Source: Cynocephalus volans (lineage: Eukaryota > Chordata > Mammalia > Dermoptera > Cynocephalidae). From it: a stretch of DNA of 64,000 nucleotides. The notes under the pieces were generated by a model. It was not told the origin of the DNA. It was given only the letters and a program-made list of their open reading frames with translations, and did no database searches. Location of the stretch: assembly GCF_027409185.1 (NCBI RefSeq), contig NC_084474.1, forward strand, positions 93,685,005-93,749,004. Reading direction: 5' to 3'. Shown here piece by piece: positions 24,501-38,370 of this stretch (position 1 is the first letter of the stretch; every line of letters begins with the position of its first letter). The translations under genes and the position numbers were made by a program.

Positions 24501-27500
24501 GGGAATTGCCATGCCTAGCTCAGGGGCTGCCTGGGGGTGCCCGGGGCTCCCGGCTACCCCTCCTCATGGTGACCTCCCTGTCCCCTCCCAGGACCCTAGG
24601 GAGTCACAAGTCCTTCCCCCCCAGCTCTGCCAGGCCTCTGGGTGAACTTAGGCCTGCCCCTGCCCTTCCTGGGCCTCAGTTTTTTTATCTGGAGAATGGC
24701 GAGCTTGGAGGAGACCACCGGACCCCGTAGCAGACGGGGTCGGGATCTGGACAAAAGCCTGGAGCCTTAGTGGCTAAACCCCAGCCACCTGAGCCAGCCT
24801 GCCTGCTTCCTATCCTGCAACTGCCAGGACGAACCTGATCACACCCTTTCCTCTCTCCCAGGCCCGCGACCTCAGGAAGTGCCCTCTGTGGGTGCCTCAG
24901 TTTCTGAATCTGGTTGTGCCCTTGGGGCTGGGCTGGGAGGGGCTCACGTGGGGGAGGGGCGACCTTCACACAATGCTCCAAACACGTAGTTCTTGTTTTA
25001 ATCGCAGATTTGGAGATGTTCCTTGCACAAATTCAAACAGCCCAGGAAATACACAACTGTGGGCTCTGGGCTTCTGTGCCTGTGCCTGCATGTGCTGTTC
25101 TGCATCTCACCTGAAATTTCCCTTGGTGTTGATCGTAGGCTGATGGCACCCTTGAGTCCTTGTCCCTAGGTCTGCATGGACTCTTGTTTATTAACCAGCC
25201 ACCCTCCATCCTCCATGATGGGCTCTAATAAATGAGGACTTGGACAGCCAGGGACATGCATCTGGGTGCCCGGGAGAGTCTCTTGGTCCCGTTGGCAGAA
25301 CCTTGGGCTTGTAGGAGCCATCATCATCTTTCTGGAATGTGTGTCCCACGACTTTGAGGTTGTGGTGGGGCAGGAAGGGAACCCCCTTGCTGGGCATCAG
25401 GAGGTGACATCACGGTATGGAGGGAGGGTGCATGAAGCTTCAGGAAGGGGTGAGCTTGGTGAAGGCCGGCTCCTCCCAGGGGCTCAGGACCTGATGGGAC
25501 AGCGTCACTCATGATGGCACTGTCCTGAGTCTCTTCTGGGCCTTCAGTGGGAACCTGCTGTTTAATCCTCAGGGTAACCTGGTGGCAGCTGCTGTCGCCA
25601 TTTCCCAGGTGGGGAAGCTGGTGTCTGAGGCTGGCAGCCTGCTCAGGTGGCACTGTTGCGAAGTGGCAGTTCTGGGACGGAAGGCAGGTGTGTTGATGCC
25701 TGCACATCTGCAGGTCGTGTCCTTGCAGAGTGGTCTGGTGTCAGTCTGTGCCCCCTCATTTATCGATGAGGCCAGAGAGAGAAGAGGCTCCAGGTGTGGG
25801 TGTGGGAGGACCCGATCCCCAGGCAGCAACTGGATCATGGCCTCTCCAGAGATGAAATGGGTCCTGCTGCCGCCCTCTGGTGTAAACTGCCTGTCTGTGC
25901 CTCAGTTTCCCCCTCTGTGAATGTGGGTGTGCATTCTCTCTGGGGATATTGGGAGGCTTAAGAGGGGGCAGGGGGCCCATCTGTAGTGGGCTCTGTGCTG
26001 GTGGACTATGCAGGCCTTCCCTGCTCCCATCCACCCCTTGGTGGCCTCCGCTGGGCCGGGCGTTCCCACGGCTGCCCAGCCGCAGGAAGCCATCTGGAGG
26101 CCTTGTTTACCCCTCCCTCACACCTCCCTGGCAGGAAGTCACCGGAAGGGCTGTCCCGAGGGGCCTCCAGGCTTGTGAGGACAGCCAGCGGCTCAGGGGT
26201 CTGTTCTGTGGAGTCCCTCGGTAGAGTGTGGGGGCAGGGAGCTCAGAGACCAGAGCCAGGAGGAGCTGGGCGCTCCAGGGGCCGCTGTGGCACGTGGGCT
26301 GGGGTGTGGACGGAACCATTCATTGAACTTCCATCTGTCCATCCACCCAGTCAACTACCCCTCCCTGCCATGGGCCCCAGACAAGCCCAGCAGGGCCCTG
26401 GTCCAAGAGGCCCACAGTCTTGGACACGGGTGAGGCCACTCTGGTTTCAGCCCAGGTGGTCTGTGAGATGTCAGGGAGGCGTGGGGTCCTAGGAGCCAGA
26501 AGACGGGCCTCTGGCACCACACAGATCACCATGGGTGGGGGCTGAGTCAAAGAAGTGGTGCCTAGGAGGGGAGAGTTGGGGAGAGGGCCGCAGGCAGAGG
26601 GCACAGCCTCTGGGAAGGGGAGAGGCTACCAGGCTCAGAGGTGGGGGTGGTGGGTGAGGTGGAGAGGTGGGCAGGCCCAGCCCAGCAAGATCTTAAATGG
26701 TGCCAGGAGAGGTGGTGGTAGCCCTGCAGACCCCTCTCCACCACCTCCTCTGGCCCTCCGGCCCCTCCCCTAGGGCCCCCCAGATCAGCCCACAGGTCTT
26801 GATGTGCCTGGAGCAGGCTCAGGGGCCTGGGCTTCCACCCTTGGGATGTGTCCAGCTTCCCTGGTATTTGTGGCAGCTCAGTGTCCACTCCCTGGCCTGA
26901 GTGTGGCCAACGGGGCCTGGGGATTGTTCCCACGGACACTGCCAGCTGGGCCTGCCTGGACCTACGGGGGACTTTGACCCCGGTGGGGCCTTGCGTCCTG
27001 TGTTTTTGGCCACCTCATGCCTGTCCAGGCTTCCTGCCCGCAGGAGTTGGGTGGGCTCAGGGGTCAGATGGCCCTGCCCCAGCAAGCCATGCAAGGCCAG
27101 GGGGCAGTCCGCCAGCCTCAGTTTCCTCCTCTCTCCCCCTCCCTCCTCCTGTTTCTCTCCTCCCTCCCCCATCACTATTTCTCCCCTCCCCCACCCCCTC
27201 CTCCCTTTGGCTCATGGTCCTTTTGGGCACAGCCCTCCCTAAGAGCCTGTTGAGGTTTCAGGGCCTTGGGCGAGCTTCCTTTGGCCCCCTCCCCATGAGG
27301 AAGTGAGTGTGAGAACTGGGGCTGCTGGAGGCTGGTCCGTCAGGAGGCTCGGCTGGTCTGGGGCAGGGATAGATGTTCCGGAGAACTGGCTGGTCCCAAG
27401 CGCCTACTGAGTACACTGGGCATGCTGTTCTGAGGTCCAGCCTCATGGCAGCCCTGGGGTGTGAGCACCTCTGTTTTCAGAGGGTGTGATAAGCCCTAGA

Positions 27501-29604
27501 GAGGACCAGCTGCCTCCCTGAGGTGTGACAGGTGAGCCGGGGTTCACCCTGCCTTGTAACGAGACACTACGTGAAACAGAACGGGCACGGGATGGCCAGC
27601 CTCAGGGGAGAGCACTGCAGGGTTTGAAGGCCTCACTCGCGGTGGAGCGGCGCTGGGCACCGTGTGGGCAGTGGTGGCCGGGTTCCTTGGGTTGCCGAGT
27701 TGCTGATGGAATGGAAGAAGCGTTGAGAGGCGTTGGGGGAGTGCTGGCCTGGGTCCAGAGCCTGAGGAGGCTGGCCCTGCTTTGCCACAGCCTGGCCTTG
27801 GGGCAGTGGCCAGTCTTGGCCCCCTAGACTTTTTTTCCTCCGTACAGTGTATGGTAGTGATGGTGCACGACACCATCAGGTAGGGCTCTTGTACCCCTGC
27901 CCCTCTCAGGGGCCTGGGGTGGAAATGGGGTTGAGGATGGGAGATTCTCTTTGCATCAGAGGGTCCGGTTGGGGTGGGGGCTCCACGGCAGCTGAGGGCC
28001 TCTCTCCCCCTTGTGCTGCTGCAGGAGTTGTGGACCTGGGGACTCTAACCCTCTTGATGTCCACCACCCGGTTACTGTGGCCACATTCCTTGTCATGCTG
28101 GGAACTGAGCTCTCCTCTCTGTGAGTGTCCTTGGATCAGAGCACAGGCATTGTATCCAGTAGGTGCTCAGTAAGTGCGGGCTGCTGAATGGGCCTCCAAG
28201 AAGGTGGGATTTGGATGGACAGAGTGGAGCCAGGAGGGTCCTCGGCAGGTGGCACTGAGTAAGCAAAGGCTCGGTGGCATGATGCATGGGTCCCATGTGG
28301 GGCACCCTGAGGCCTCCTGGGCGTATCAACTGGAGCATGGGGACTGGCCCCCATGGGGAGGGACCCAGTGGGCAGGCCAGACAGGGTGGTGATGTCTGGA
28401 GAGACCCCATGGTGTCTGGCACTTAGCAGGGGCTCGGCAGTCAGTGACCAGGGTGCCTGTGCGTGGACCCCGAGCCATCGCTCACAGCATCTTTGTGGGT
28501 GGGGTCTCCATCCTCAGGGACCCCAGTGGGGCTCCAGGACAAAGCAGCCATCAGCCACCCACAGCTCCTGTCCTGTCCCATCTGGAAAGTCTGGGGACCT
28601 TCCATTTCCTCACCTTGCACTCGATCCCAGGACATGCCTGGATTCGGACCGTGGAGACCTCTCCCTGCCCTGCAGCAATTCTGAGAAGCTGGTTTCCCCC
28701 CTGGAGCAGTCCCCCAGGCCTTTCCCTGAAGTTCTGTGCCTCCTTCCGCCCTGCTGCCTCCCTTCCTGCCTCCCGGCCTCTGCTCAGGCTGTGCCCTCTG
28801 CCTGGGTGCCCACCCCCTTTCACCCTTCTCTGCAGGATCTATGAAGAGAACTCTCTAGGATGTCTGTACCTGCTGTCTGTGATCAAATAGGGCCCAGACT
28901 CAGTGAAGTCAAGCCTGAACATGTAGATTTTTGCTAGAGGTGGAAATGGATTCTGTCTGGTAGAGAAGGTGGCTGGCGGGCCACCATCTCATTGCCCTGC
29001 GGGACACTGACCAACTCCGTCTCTTCCTTCCCATCTAAATTTAGTGCTCAGTCTCTCAGAGGCTGTAAACACTTAGTCCCCCGAATTCTCTGAGCCAGCG
29101 TTGCCTCCTGCCAGTGCTGTCCGAATGAATGAAATAAATCTTTGACCTGGGCTCACTTTATGTGTGAGGGTCGAGTTTTTAACTTTTAAAAATGCTTTGA
29201 TGAATCTTTTTGATCCTCGGAGGCCTGTCCCTGATGCTGCCTTCACCTTCTGGGTTCCCTCCAGGGTGGCGGGTTGGGCCCTGGCGGGTATCCATTGCCC
29301 TGTCCCCTTGGGACCCTGGAGGGCCCTTCCCTACCCCACCTGGCCGCTGGGACCTCCCTCTCTCCCTGACCTGCCCTTTGCCCTCCCCCAGAGCTCGCAG
29401 TCCACCCTCCCTTGGCAGCCTGGCACAGACCTGATAGACTGGGAAGGGGCTGATCGGGCGCCCTCTGCTCATCTGCCCCATGTCTCCTGCCTGGACTCCC
29501 AGGGCCCTGGGCCCCCACCCTATCCTCCTGCCCGTCTTCCTCCCCCCATTTCTTCACATTCGTGGGGTGGGCACTTAGTAGGGACTCCACAAGGGATTTA
29601 AACT

Positions 29605-29885
29605 TCCAGCACTTCAAAAGGCCACATACTGTGATTCCATTTATGTGAAACCTCAGGTGGGCAAATTCCCAGAGACTGAAAGTAGATCAGGGGTTGCCCA
29701 GGGCTGGGGAGGGGGTTGGGGGTGACTGCTGATGGGCATGAGGTGATGGAAATGTTCTAGAGTTACATGGTGGTGGTGATTACACAACACTGTGAGTATA
29801 CTAAAAACCACTGAATTGTATACTTTAAAATGGTTAAAATGGTGAATTTCATGTTGTGTGAATTTTCTCTCAATTAAAAGAAACA
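29605..29885 (+). mobile_element. Old LINE-1 3' end (L1MA/L1MB-like)
   Basis: The segment matches the classic L1 3' UTR pattern: gattccatttatgtgaaa, then gactgaaagtagatcagggg, then ctaaaaaccactgaattgta, then ctcaattaaaag. It is about 280 bases, truncated, with no coding part. Confidence 0.85.
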
Positions 29886-31844
29886 TTAAGACAGTACCCC
29901 TGCCTGCCCCGCATAGGGTCTGGCCGGAGCGTGCTCTCGGAAGTCTAAAGTAGGATTAAGGTGCCCTTGGCTGTGCCCCAGGGTTGCCAGCCTTGTGGGG
30001 CTTCGTTAGCTGCTGGAGAATGGTGTGAAGCTGACACTTGCTGGTGCTCGGGGTGTGATGGGAGCTCTGCAGTGGGTGCTCGGAACCAGAACCAGAGGGT
30101 CCTCCTCCTGGCCCAGCACCCGGCAGTCAGTGTGCACTTGCTTGCGTAAACTGAGGACCAGAAGCCTAGAGACAGGTTGCTCCTCTGTGCACGATCCCCT
30201 CCCCCCCGACTTTGCAACCCCCACTGTCCCCTGATGTGGGTGACCTGTTTTCCTCAGTCATCTTAGTGGTCTAGCGGGGTATTTGCTCCTGGAGGGTAGC
30301 GGCTCATATGGCTTGGTTCCCTGTGGACCCCCAGAGTCTAGACATGAAGGAAGTGCAGCTCCGGGGTCTCCCGGTCCCCAAGGTACTGCCTTCTCGAGTC
30401 CTCACCTGGCCCTGTTGGAGAAAGCCTGGGAGCTGCAGTGTCCATCTGGCCCATGTGAATGGCCTGGTCTTAGTGCCGCCCAGTGGGGCAAAGTTCCCGC
30501 CTGGCCCCAGGTGTCCTCCCCGGGGCCCTGGAGCCGGAAGGTGAGCTTCTCTGAGCTCCATCTGCAGATCCTGGGCTGTTCTGTGACAGTTCCTGGGGCA
30601 GGGAGGGGGATGGGAGGGCAGGGAGCTCCCAGTCTGCCTGACAGCCTGCCTCTGCTGGGTGCCCACAGAAATGCCCAGGGCCTCCTGAGGGCTGTACAGC
30701 GACAGTGTTAGAGGCCCCTCAGAAAGTGCCTGGAGGTCTCTGGTCTCTACCTGGGACCCCACGAGAACCTGCCTGCCTTAGCCTTGAGCTGAGACTCATG
30801 CCCTCTCTGAGCCTCAGGTTCTCCATTTGTCAAATGGTCATTGGTGCCTGCAAGCTGAGGGCGAGGACTGTGCCCACAGAGTCCATGAAGCCTGGGGTCG
30901 GAGTCTGCCCACAGCAGGACCTAGAACTGGCATCTCTGGGGGTGTGGGCTGGCAGGGGTCTGCATCCAAGGGCCTGATGAGGCATGGGGTGCTGTGTGCA
31001 CACATGGGCAGACTTGTGTGGCATGGGCCCAGCAGTGTCCCAGACATGGGCAATCACCCTGGGCTGTGTGCTTAGGTTCGGAGGGGCTGAAGTCAGTGGG
31101 CAGACCCCTCCTTCGTGGTGCCCCCTCTTTATTGTTTTGGGGACCGGGTCTGGTTCTTTGTGTACCCAAGTGCCCAGCCCAGTGCTTGGCACATCATGCT
31201 GGCCTGTAAATGCCAGTGGGATGAACAAGAAACTAACCCACTAACAGCAGTGGATGTGCTTTTTGAGAGGGAGACGGCTCAGAGAGAAAGGCCACCAGCG
31301 CAGGGTCCCTAGCAAGATCCCAGCACCTGCAGGTCCTTAGGCCCTCTCCAACACATGTCCTGGGGGTAGACCTGTCTCGCAGGGCCTCTTCGCGGGGTGC
31401 CAGGGCTGTGTCTCACTGCCAGGCCACACAGAAATAGCTGTGACCTTCTGCAGTGAGCTTGGCAGTGCCTGGGCCAAGAGGCCTACGTGCACCCGGCTGA
31501 GTCCTCTCTCCATGCTGGGGCCAGCTATTTTGGATGTGGCCCTCCACGGCCAGGTCAGAGCTCTTTCCCGTGGCTCCCATGGGCCCCTCTGACGTGCGTC
31601 GACCAGGGCCTTGGCCAGTGGCCTTGGCCACCTCTGCGATCTCAAGCCCCCTTCCTGCCTGCCTGACCCCAGAGGCCTTGGGCTCTGGGTGGGACAGGGG
31701 AGGGGATCCTGGGGACCTAGGCGGGTGCTTGGTGACCTGGCCTCCTGGAGCCTTGACGTAGACCGGAGGGCTCTGCCATTTTTAGGAGAAAATGCACAGA
31801 AAGTACCCACCCTGGGCTGGCTCTGAGTCCCATCTCAGCCCATC

Positions 31845-31985
31845 AGAGCTGCCACTGACTGCATGGCCTGAGTCTCAGTTTTCTCATCCATAAAATGGGG
31901 TGATGGGTACCTTACAGGACTGCTCTGAGGATGGATGCAGGGGGTGGCCTGTGCCAAGGGCACCGTGCAAGGCCATCACACAGAG
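31845..31985 (+). mobile_element. MIR SINE
   Basis: Contains ctgagtctcagttttctcat and ccataaaatggggtgatggg with actgctctgaggatggatgc after it. Confidence 0.7.
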
Positions 31986-34900
31986 AGGTCCTCTGGGCTT
32001 CCCCTCATTTCATGGGACTGGACACTTGGCACAGGGAGGGGATGTGCGTGGGCTGTATGGGGGTGGTGAGCTGAGCAGTGGCTGAGTATGGACTTGGGCC
32101 ATGGGTGACTTACTGATCTGGGTTCCAGCTGGCCGCAGTCTGCTCTTCTGTGACATGGGCAGAGGTGCACATACTTGCTGCCCTGCCTGGGGCTCATGGG
32201 TGTGGTGGTGAGTAGAAGTAGCCACCACCTCATGATGCTGCAAAATCCAGTCACCCTCGGGGACCACAAGCTTCCTGGACACTCCACTGACAGGGTCCTG
32301 CCATGGAGGGATAGGCCTGTCCAGCTCCTCACCTCTCAAGTGAGCACACATGGCTGGGTGGGCATCAGGGGTTGTCTCCCCTGTCCAAGGGCTGAGCTCC
32401 TCCTCCCACGAGGATTCTGGGTGGGATCTGACCCGGCTCCTGGGGTTGGGGTCGGGCACACCAGGAGCAGCAGGAAGGAGCCGCATGGACTGCCTGGTGC
32501 TGGCTGCATGCTGACAGCCCTCAGGGGCCCTGTCCCCTACTGTCCAGGGGTCCCTAGGAGGAGCTGTGGCCGCTCCTCCCTGGAGAGGGGCTGTGGGCCG
32601 GTGGCCTGGCTCAATACAGGCTGGCACATTGAATCCAGCCCAGTTCTGGATCCTTTCTGCAGAGTGGGCTTAGCTTGAACTCTCTGGGTGGTGTGTGCGC
32701 CCACCCTCTGCCCTCTCAGCCACTGTGACAGCTTTGTTGGCACTAGGAGGTACAGTTACTGGATGTTCTTACCTTATGATGGATCCCTTATTCCCTCATT
32801 CAGCTGGTGACCAAAGGCCCAGAGGCACACAGCAACGCACAGCGGGGCTTTCTTAGTTCCCGGTGGGCATCTGAGGTGGAGGTTTATGCCAGACCCCAGG
32901 GGCACAACTCAGTGCTGGCCTCATTCCGTTACCAGCTGAGGACCCCTCTGGAGTCTGACTGATCCTAATGGGTAAAGGCTTTTCTGAGCAGCTTCCTCCC
33001 GGGCAGCAAGAGGGACTGTTAGGCCCCATAGACCCTTTGCGAGGGCCATGAAACCCATCCCAGTTCTGAGGCTCCGGCTTGGGGGTGCAGTTCCTGCCCT
33101 GTGGCTGTGTCTCTTGAGGGTCCCTTGGATGATCATGTGTGTGTGTTGGGGGGGCTGGAGGGGCACAGGAGGGGAAAGGGCTCTGCCTGGTGAGCTGGGA
33201 GAGGCCCTGAGGTCTCAGGGAAGCCAGGATCTGGCACCTCCTCCGGGCCTCCTGGGGGCCTCTGCGTTCCTGGCAGGGACTTGGGTCTGCAGGGGGTGAG
33301 GCCCCCTCTCAGGGGCCATTAGCTCCAAGTGGATCCATGAAATTCCATGCCCTCCGGGACACTGTGCCCACTTCTGCACCAGCTTTTGGGGCCTGGGAGA
33401 TGTGGGTGGCATGGTGCCAGGACTCAGCACCAGCCTGAGTGGGGCCCAGCAGGCAGGCACTAGGACTGTAGGCACACAGGTCTAAAGTCGAGGCCAGGGT
33501 GGGCTTTTGAAGCCTGGTTCTCCTGTCTAGAATCCCTCAGCCGCAGGATTCCTGACCCAACACCCTGTATTGCAGGATTACCGGAATTATTGGCTCACAG
33601 ATGGAAGCCACTGCAGCATCTTAGCCAGAAGCCTGAGACTGGAGTTTCTACAAACAGGGAGGCTGGGGGCAGGGTGGGGGCCCAGGCTTACAGAACATGG
33701 CTTCCAGCTGCCCAGGGCCAGCCGGGGCAAGTGTGCCAATACAGATGGGGCACTGCTCTCTGGGTGTGGCCTGGGAATCTGCATATAACAAAGGCGGTTT
33801 TGGGAACACCTATGACATTCCAAGATGATGCTGGGTTGCCCCAGGGAGGGACAGTGACTGGTCCAGGGCCTTCAGTGGGAGGTTCTGCCAAGGGCTGTAG
33901 CCCCCCAGCTACCAAGACAGGGCCCCTGGACATCAGGAAGGTGGACACTTCATCTGGTGTGGAGGTCAGTGTGGAGGCAGGAGATGTCATCCTCTCCAAT
34001 CCTACTTGCAGCCTGGACAGAGACCTTCCAGGCAAGATGGAAGATGGGGCGTGGACCAGAGGGCCTGGAGGGCTTGGAGGGCTCCTGGTGTCCCTGGAGG
34101 TTCTGGCGGGCACGGAGGTGCTGGGCTGCTACAGGGCAACAGGGTCCCCACCTTCCTGGCACAGGCATCTGGTCTGGTCATCCCTTTCTGTGGCATGCAT
34201 GTATGTGCCCGTCTCTGTATGTGCCCATCTCTGTGTGTGCACCTTGGCGTGTGCTTGTCAGAACTCCCCATTGGGTTGTGTCCACACCGGGTGCTCAGTC
34301 ACACTGGGAAGTGGGGACTGAGCACTGGACGGGGAGTCCTGTCTGACCCTCTGACTTGGCCCACTCTTGGGGAGCTGTCCTGTCCATGTGCTGGGCCTTA
34401 AGTCCACTTGTGTACAGTGATCCTCTGAGGTTTGTGTCCTCCTATGGGGAGATGCAGAAGGGACCACGTGGCCCTGTGGCATGGGGGCCCAGCTTGGTGG
34501 GTGATTCCATGTAAACCTGGGGCTGTGTCAGAGAGGGCTGGGTAGTGGCAGAAAGTGGCTGAAGCAAGGGGAGGTTCATGTAGGAATGAGTTGGAAGAGG
34601 TGGCCGGGCAGGGAGGGAGCGGGACAGCCCGATGGAGGGCACAGCAGGACCAAAGGGCTGGTGGCAGGTGTGTGTCATAGTGCCTGGCGGGGGCTGCACC
34701 AGGTGCCTTGAGGCGCAGGAGAGGTGGATGGATGGTCTTGGTGGCTAAGGAGGGCTTTGGGCACTGGCCCAGGCGCTGGGAGCCCGGTTGACCGGCCCTT
34801 GGGTGTGGTCTCCACCTGGGGTAGGGTGACTGGTGGGTATCGCGATGAAGAGTTGGGATGAGTGGATGGGGTGTCCAGCATAGGGTGGTGAGGTTATGGG

Positions 34901-35849
34901 GCAGCTGTTTGGGTGGCTGAGGGTGTAGGCCCCTTCTGTAGCTAGGAGTAACCCCCATGTCTCCCCTGGGGAAGCAGGGATAAACGGACTTCTTGGTGGC
35001 CCCTCTCTGCCCCCAAGAGTTAAGTCCCGGTGGCAGGGCTGTCCTGAGAGACCACCCGCCACACCCCATCCAGGGTGAGGGATGAGTGCTCCACCCGCTG
35101 CCGACATCACCAGGCTGGGGCAGCATCCTGAGGGAGGTGGGGCAAGTGACCCTGGCCCTGGGAGGCAGGAACAGCCCCCCCACTGCTGGGGTTCCCACTT
35201 CCTGCGGAAGGAACTGTGTTAGCGTGGCGGGCAGCCAGCAGGGGTGGTGGGAGCCCTGGCGCCTGTTGCAGGAAACGGGGACACTGAAGACGGACTGAGT
35301 GCCTGAGGAGCCCTGGAAGGGAGAGTCCCCTGGGCAGGTCAGGGAGGGCAGTGGGGGCTGCTCCGGGTGGGGGTAGACGGCAGAGGCAGGGCTGTTTGGG
35401 GGGACGGTGGGCCCGGTGGGGGCGCAGTGAGGGTCCCCGGGGACCCTCTTCTCAGCCTGCAGCAGGCAGGGGGAAGAAGGCGGGAGACCTGGGAAGCCCC
35501 GGGCTGCCCCCACTCGCAGCGGCAGGCCTGGGCCTCGGCGCCCGCCCCTCCTGCCTCCTCCATCTCTTTTACGCCCGCCTTACGGGGCCCTGGGGACGTC
35601 CTGCCCCGCGCGGGCCCCCGAGCCCAGCCCAGCGCGGGAGAGCTCTCCTGCCCTCTGCCTGGGGCCAGGGTGCCAGGGTGCCCGCCGCGGCCGTGGGACC
35701 CCGCGTCCCAGCCCCACTGCCCACTGCGCGCCCCCCTCTCCACCCCACACCCCCAGCCGGACCCGCCCGGGACCCTCGGGGGAGGGGGCTGCCCTGCCCC
35801 GCGCTCCCCTCCCGGCAGGATTCAAGGTCGGCCCTTTGACGTGCGCGCA

Positions 35850-35936
35850 GGGGCTGGGGGAGGGGAGTGGGGGTGGGATGGGGGGGAGGGAGGATGGGGC
35901 GGGGGGCGGAGAGGGGCGGAGGAGGGGGCGGGGGAA
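35850..35936 (+). promoter_or_regulatory. G-quadruplex-prone tract upstream of P2
   Basis: More than ten runs of three or more G within 87 bases (for example ggggctgggggaggggagtg), ending 15 bases before the TATA-like GATAAAG. Tracts of this kind bind Sp/MAZ-type factors and can fold into quadruplexes. Confidence 0.6.
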
Positions 35937-36000
35937 GGCGGCGCGGGCGGGATAAAGCCGGCGGCTCTGCGGGGCTCCAGCACCGGGAGGACCGTGCCTG
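35850..36000 (+). promoter_or_regulatory. PTP4A3: Candidate middle PTP4A3 promoter (P2) with short non-coding first exon
   Basis: In a CpG-rich island (about 35480-36110), a G-rich tract (35850-35936) is followed by GATAAAG at 35951, a TATA-like element. A strong donor CCTG|GTGAGT closes a candidate first exon at 36000. A start about 30 bases after the TATA-like box would leave a first exon of only about 20-25 bases, so initiation may be upstream or dispersed. Assignment to PTP4A3 is by orientation and lack of any other + strand gene. Confidence 0.5.
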
Positions 36001-37084
36001 GTGAGTGTCGGCGCCCTGCCGCGGCGGGCCCTGGGGAGGGGGCTCGCGGGGGGCGGGTCCCCAGGTCCCCTCGTGCGCGCAGCTGGAGGCCTCAGCGGCT
36101 TCTGCCGTCAGATGGGGCAAGGGCGCCGCCCTGGTGGTGGAAACTTTTCCCTCCAGGACCCACGTTGGACCGTGCGGAGCCCACAGCTCTCTTGCCGGCG
36201 CTTTGCGTGTTGGGATGTGAGGTGCTGCGGGGCGAGAACCGGCCCGGCCCACCTGGATCGGTGGTTGCATGGCCATTAAACAAGGTGCCGATTTTGACCA
36301 CGCCCTCTCCGGCTCAGGTGTAGACCTACCTGAGCCTCCTTTGGTCGTTACAGCAACCAGTGCAGCTGGTAAACCCCGCTGTACAGGAAGGATCCATGGA
36401 ACTTCAGAGCCCAGAAACCCCCCAGCTCATAAAGGGAGCATCTCACAATCTCTTTGGCCCTAAACACCTTTAGGCTTTGGCAGGAAGTGGGATCTCAATA
36501 AGTGGTAACGGCCATTATTAATATTTATTGTTAATAAAAGGCAGCTTGGACTGTCATCTGTTATCTTGGGTTTTAATAACTCCCTGCGAGATTTTGGAGT
36601 ACCGGTGGCTTTCTAGGTTGGTTATAAGTGTGTGCAAAGCAAGAGTCCCTGGGCTCTTAGTTGAGGACCTGAGAGGCTCTCCTGGGGCGCAGTGGCTGAG
36701 TCGTGGCTTGGGCCTGCTGCCACCTGCTCTGGCTTCTCTGCAGGCTCATGTGCTTTAAACCTTCCTGTGGGTCTGGGGTCTGCGCAGATCAGGCTGCATG
36801 AGTCACTGGGTGGAAGAGAGGAAGGAACCCTGGGCCTAGACTAGAAGACTGGGTTTCAGGCAGCTCTGCTCCACCTGTCTGGCCCCCGTGTGAAAGGGGG
36901 CTCATAAGTTTTTGGCCTTGGTGGGGGTGTGGCATGCCTGAAGGGGCGTGAAGGGGCTCTGTGAGCTGTCATCAGGGACATTGGTACGTGCTGTTCTCGT
37001 GGGGCTTGGTGGAGAGTCTTGTGTGTTCTTACCCTGGGGACCCCATGCCAAGTTCAGGGTGTGAGTCCAATGTCTCTGCCTGAG

Positions 37085-37310
37085 GAACACCTCCTTTGAG
37101 AGGCCTCCGTGATTACTCCCTCCCATGGTGAGTCTCTGCCTAGTCCCACATCATTTCTCTCTGCTGTAATCCACTGCCTGCTGACCTCCGCCCCGACTGT
37201 GCTCCCTGAGGGGGTTCACTCATCCCTGACCCCCCTCCAGTGCCCACTGTGGGACCTGAAGCCCAGAGGGGTGCTCGCTAGGTACACATGTGCATGGTCT
37301 CGCTGGGCAC
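37085..37310 (+). mobile_element. LINE-2 3' region, decayed
   Basis: Contains cacctcctttgagaggcctc, cgtgattactccctcccatg and tgtgctccctgagggggttc, L2-like in order. Confidence 0.45.
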
Positions 37311-38189
37311 TCAGGGTGCCTGCAGGCTTCCTGGAGGAATAGGGTCCCTGGCCTGTTATTGAGTGTGATGAAGAGTGTCTGGGGCATTCTGGGCAGAGAG
37401 AACAGGGTGTCTGGAGGCATGAATCCTACAGCCCTCTCCCACCTACCCTGCTGGCTGAGGGTGGGAGAGGCAGGGGCCAGTAGGCCAGGCTGAAAAGCTA
37501 GAACTTGGTTTTGTAGGCCATAGGGAGCCATGGCAGGTGTGTGAACAGCAACAGGGTGGGGGCCACCATTCTATCTCCAGCCTCGAGCTAGGTCTTGCTG
37601 TGTGTGGAGGGGTGGCTTTCTGGTAGGTGGGCAGATGACACGGGCAGATGACCTTGATCCTGGATCTCGTCTGGGCTGGAGGTGGGATATGCACTCACCA
37701 AACCTGAATGGAACTGCCTGCTGAGACAAGGACACTTGCGTACATCCTGATAACTGCCCTGGTGGAGAGGTTGGGCTGGCTGGTGGGTGGTGGTAGAGGA
37801 GAGAAGGGACTGGTAGGGAACTGGAGACCCCAACTGGGTGGGGAGGCTGGTGGACTCCCGGGGACCTGTTGAGATTCCTCTCCCTCGATGTCAGGGGCAG
37901 GGCTGGCAGGTGGGTGTCATGCCAGGGTAAATCTCTGCCCTCCATTTGGTTCTTAGTTTGGGTCCTGAGCTGCCTGGGGGTGTTGGGGATGTTGGGAAGG
38001 AGGGGGCATAAGGACATGGGTCTGCAGGGAGGCAGGGCTCAAGGGCACTGTGGACCTGGAGGATGACTAGGCCTGAGTGGCCCATTCCTTGTTGGACGCA
38101 GATGGAAACCAAGGAGAGGAGGCATTGTGCTCTGCCTGGGGGTCTGGGGACCTTTCAGATCACACTCATAGCCCATGCTGTGGACGAGC

Positions 38190-38370
38190 TCCTGGTGCCA
38201 GGCACTGTTCTGAGCACTTCTCATGCTTAATTCATTTATTTCTGATAACTCTGTGAGGGAGTTACTGTTGGTATCCTTTTTGTAGATGGGGAAACTGAGG
38301 CACAGAGAATAACTGCCTGAGGTTGCCTGGTTGGTAAAGATTTCCCTGAGGAGGTGGTGCTTGAACTTGG
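38190..38370 (-). mobile_element. MIR SINE, reverse
   Basis: One of the best-preserved reverse MIRs: ggcactgttctgagcacttc, aattcatttatttctgataa, then gatggggaaactgaggcaca. Confidence 0.8.

Larger units (their letters stand above)
17900..35400. other. Long region between P1 and P2, probable PTP4A3 5' intron
   Basis: Unique GC-rich sequence with scattered MIR and L2 fragments and one old L1 3' end (29605-29885). No coding exon is supported. If P1 is used, this is intronic to PTP4A3. Confidence 0.6.

Noticed and set aside
34398-35513. Open frame of 371 codons on the - strand, left of P2
   Set aside because: Pro/Ser/His-rich with no domain, repeats or conserved motifs, in GC-rich sequence where stops are rare. 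It has no splice or promoter logic beyond proximity to the P2 island.
35367-36323. Open frame of 318 codons on the + strand across the P2 CpG island
   Set aside because: Gly/Ala/Pro/Arg-rich translation of a CpG island, running through the TATA-like box and first-exon donor. Not coding in character.
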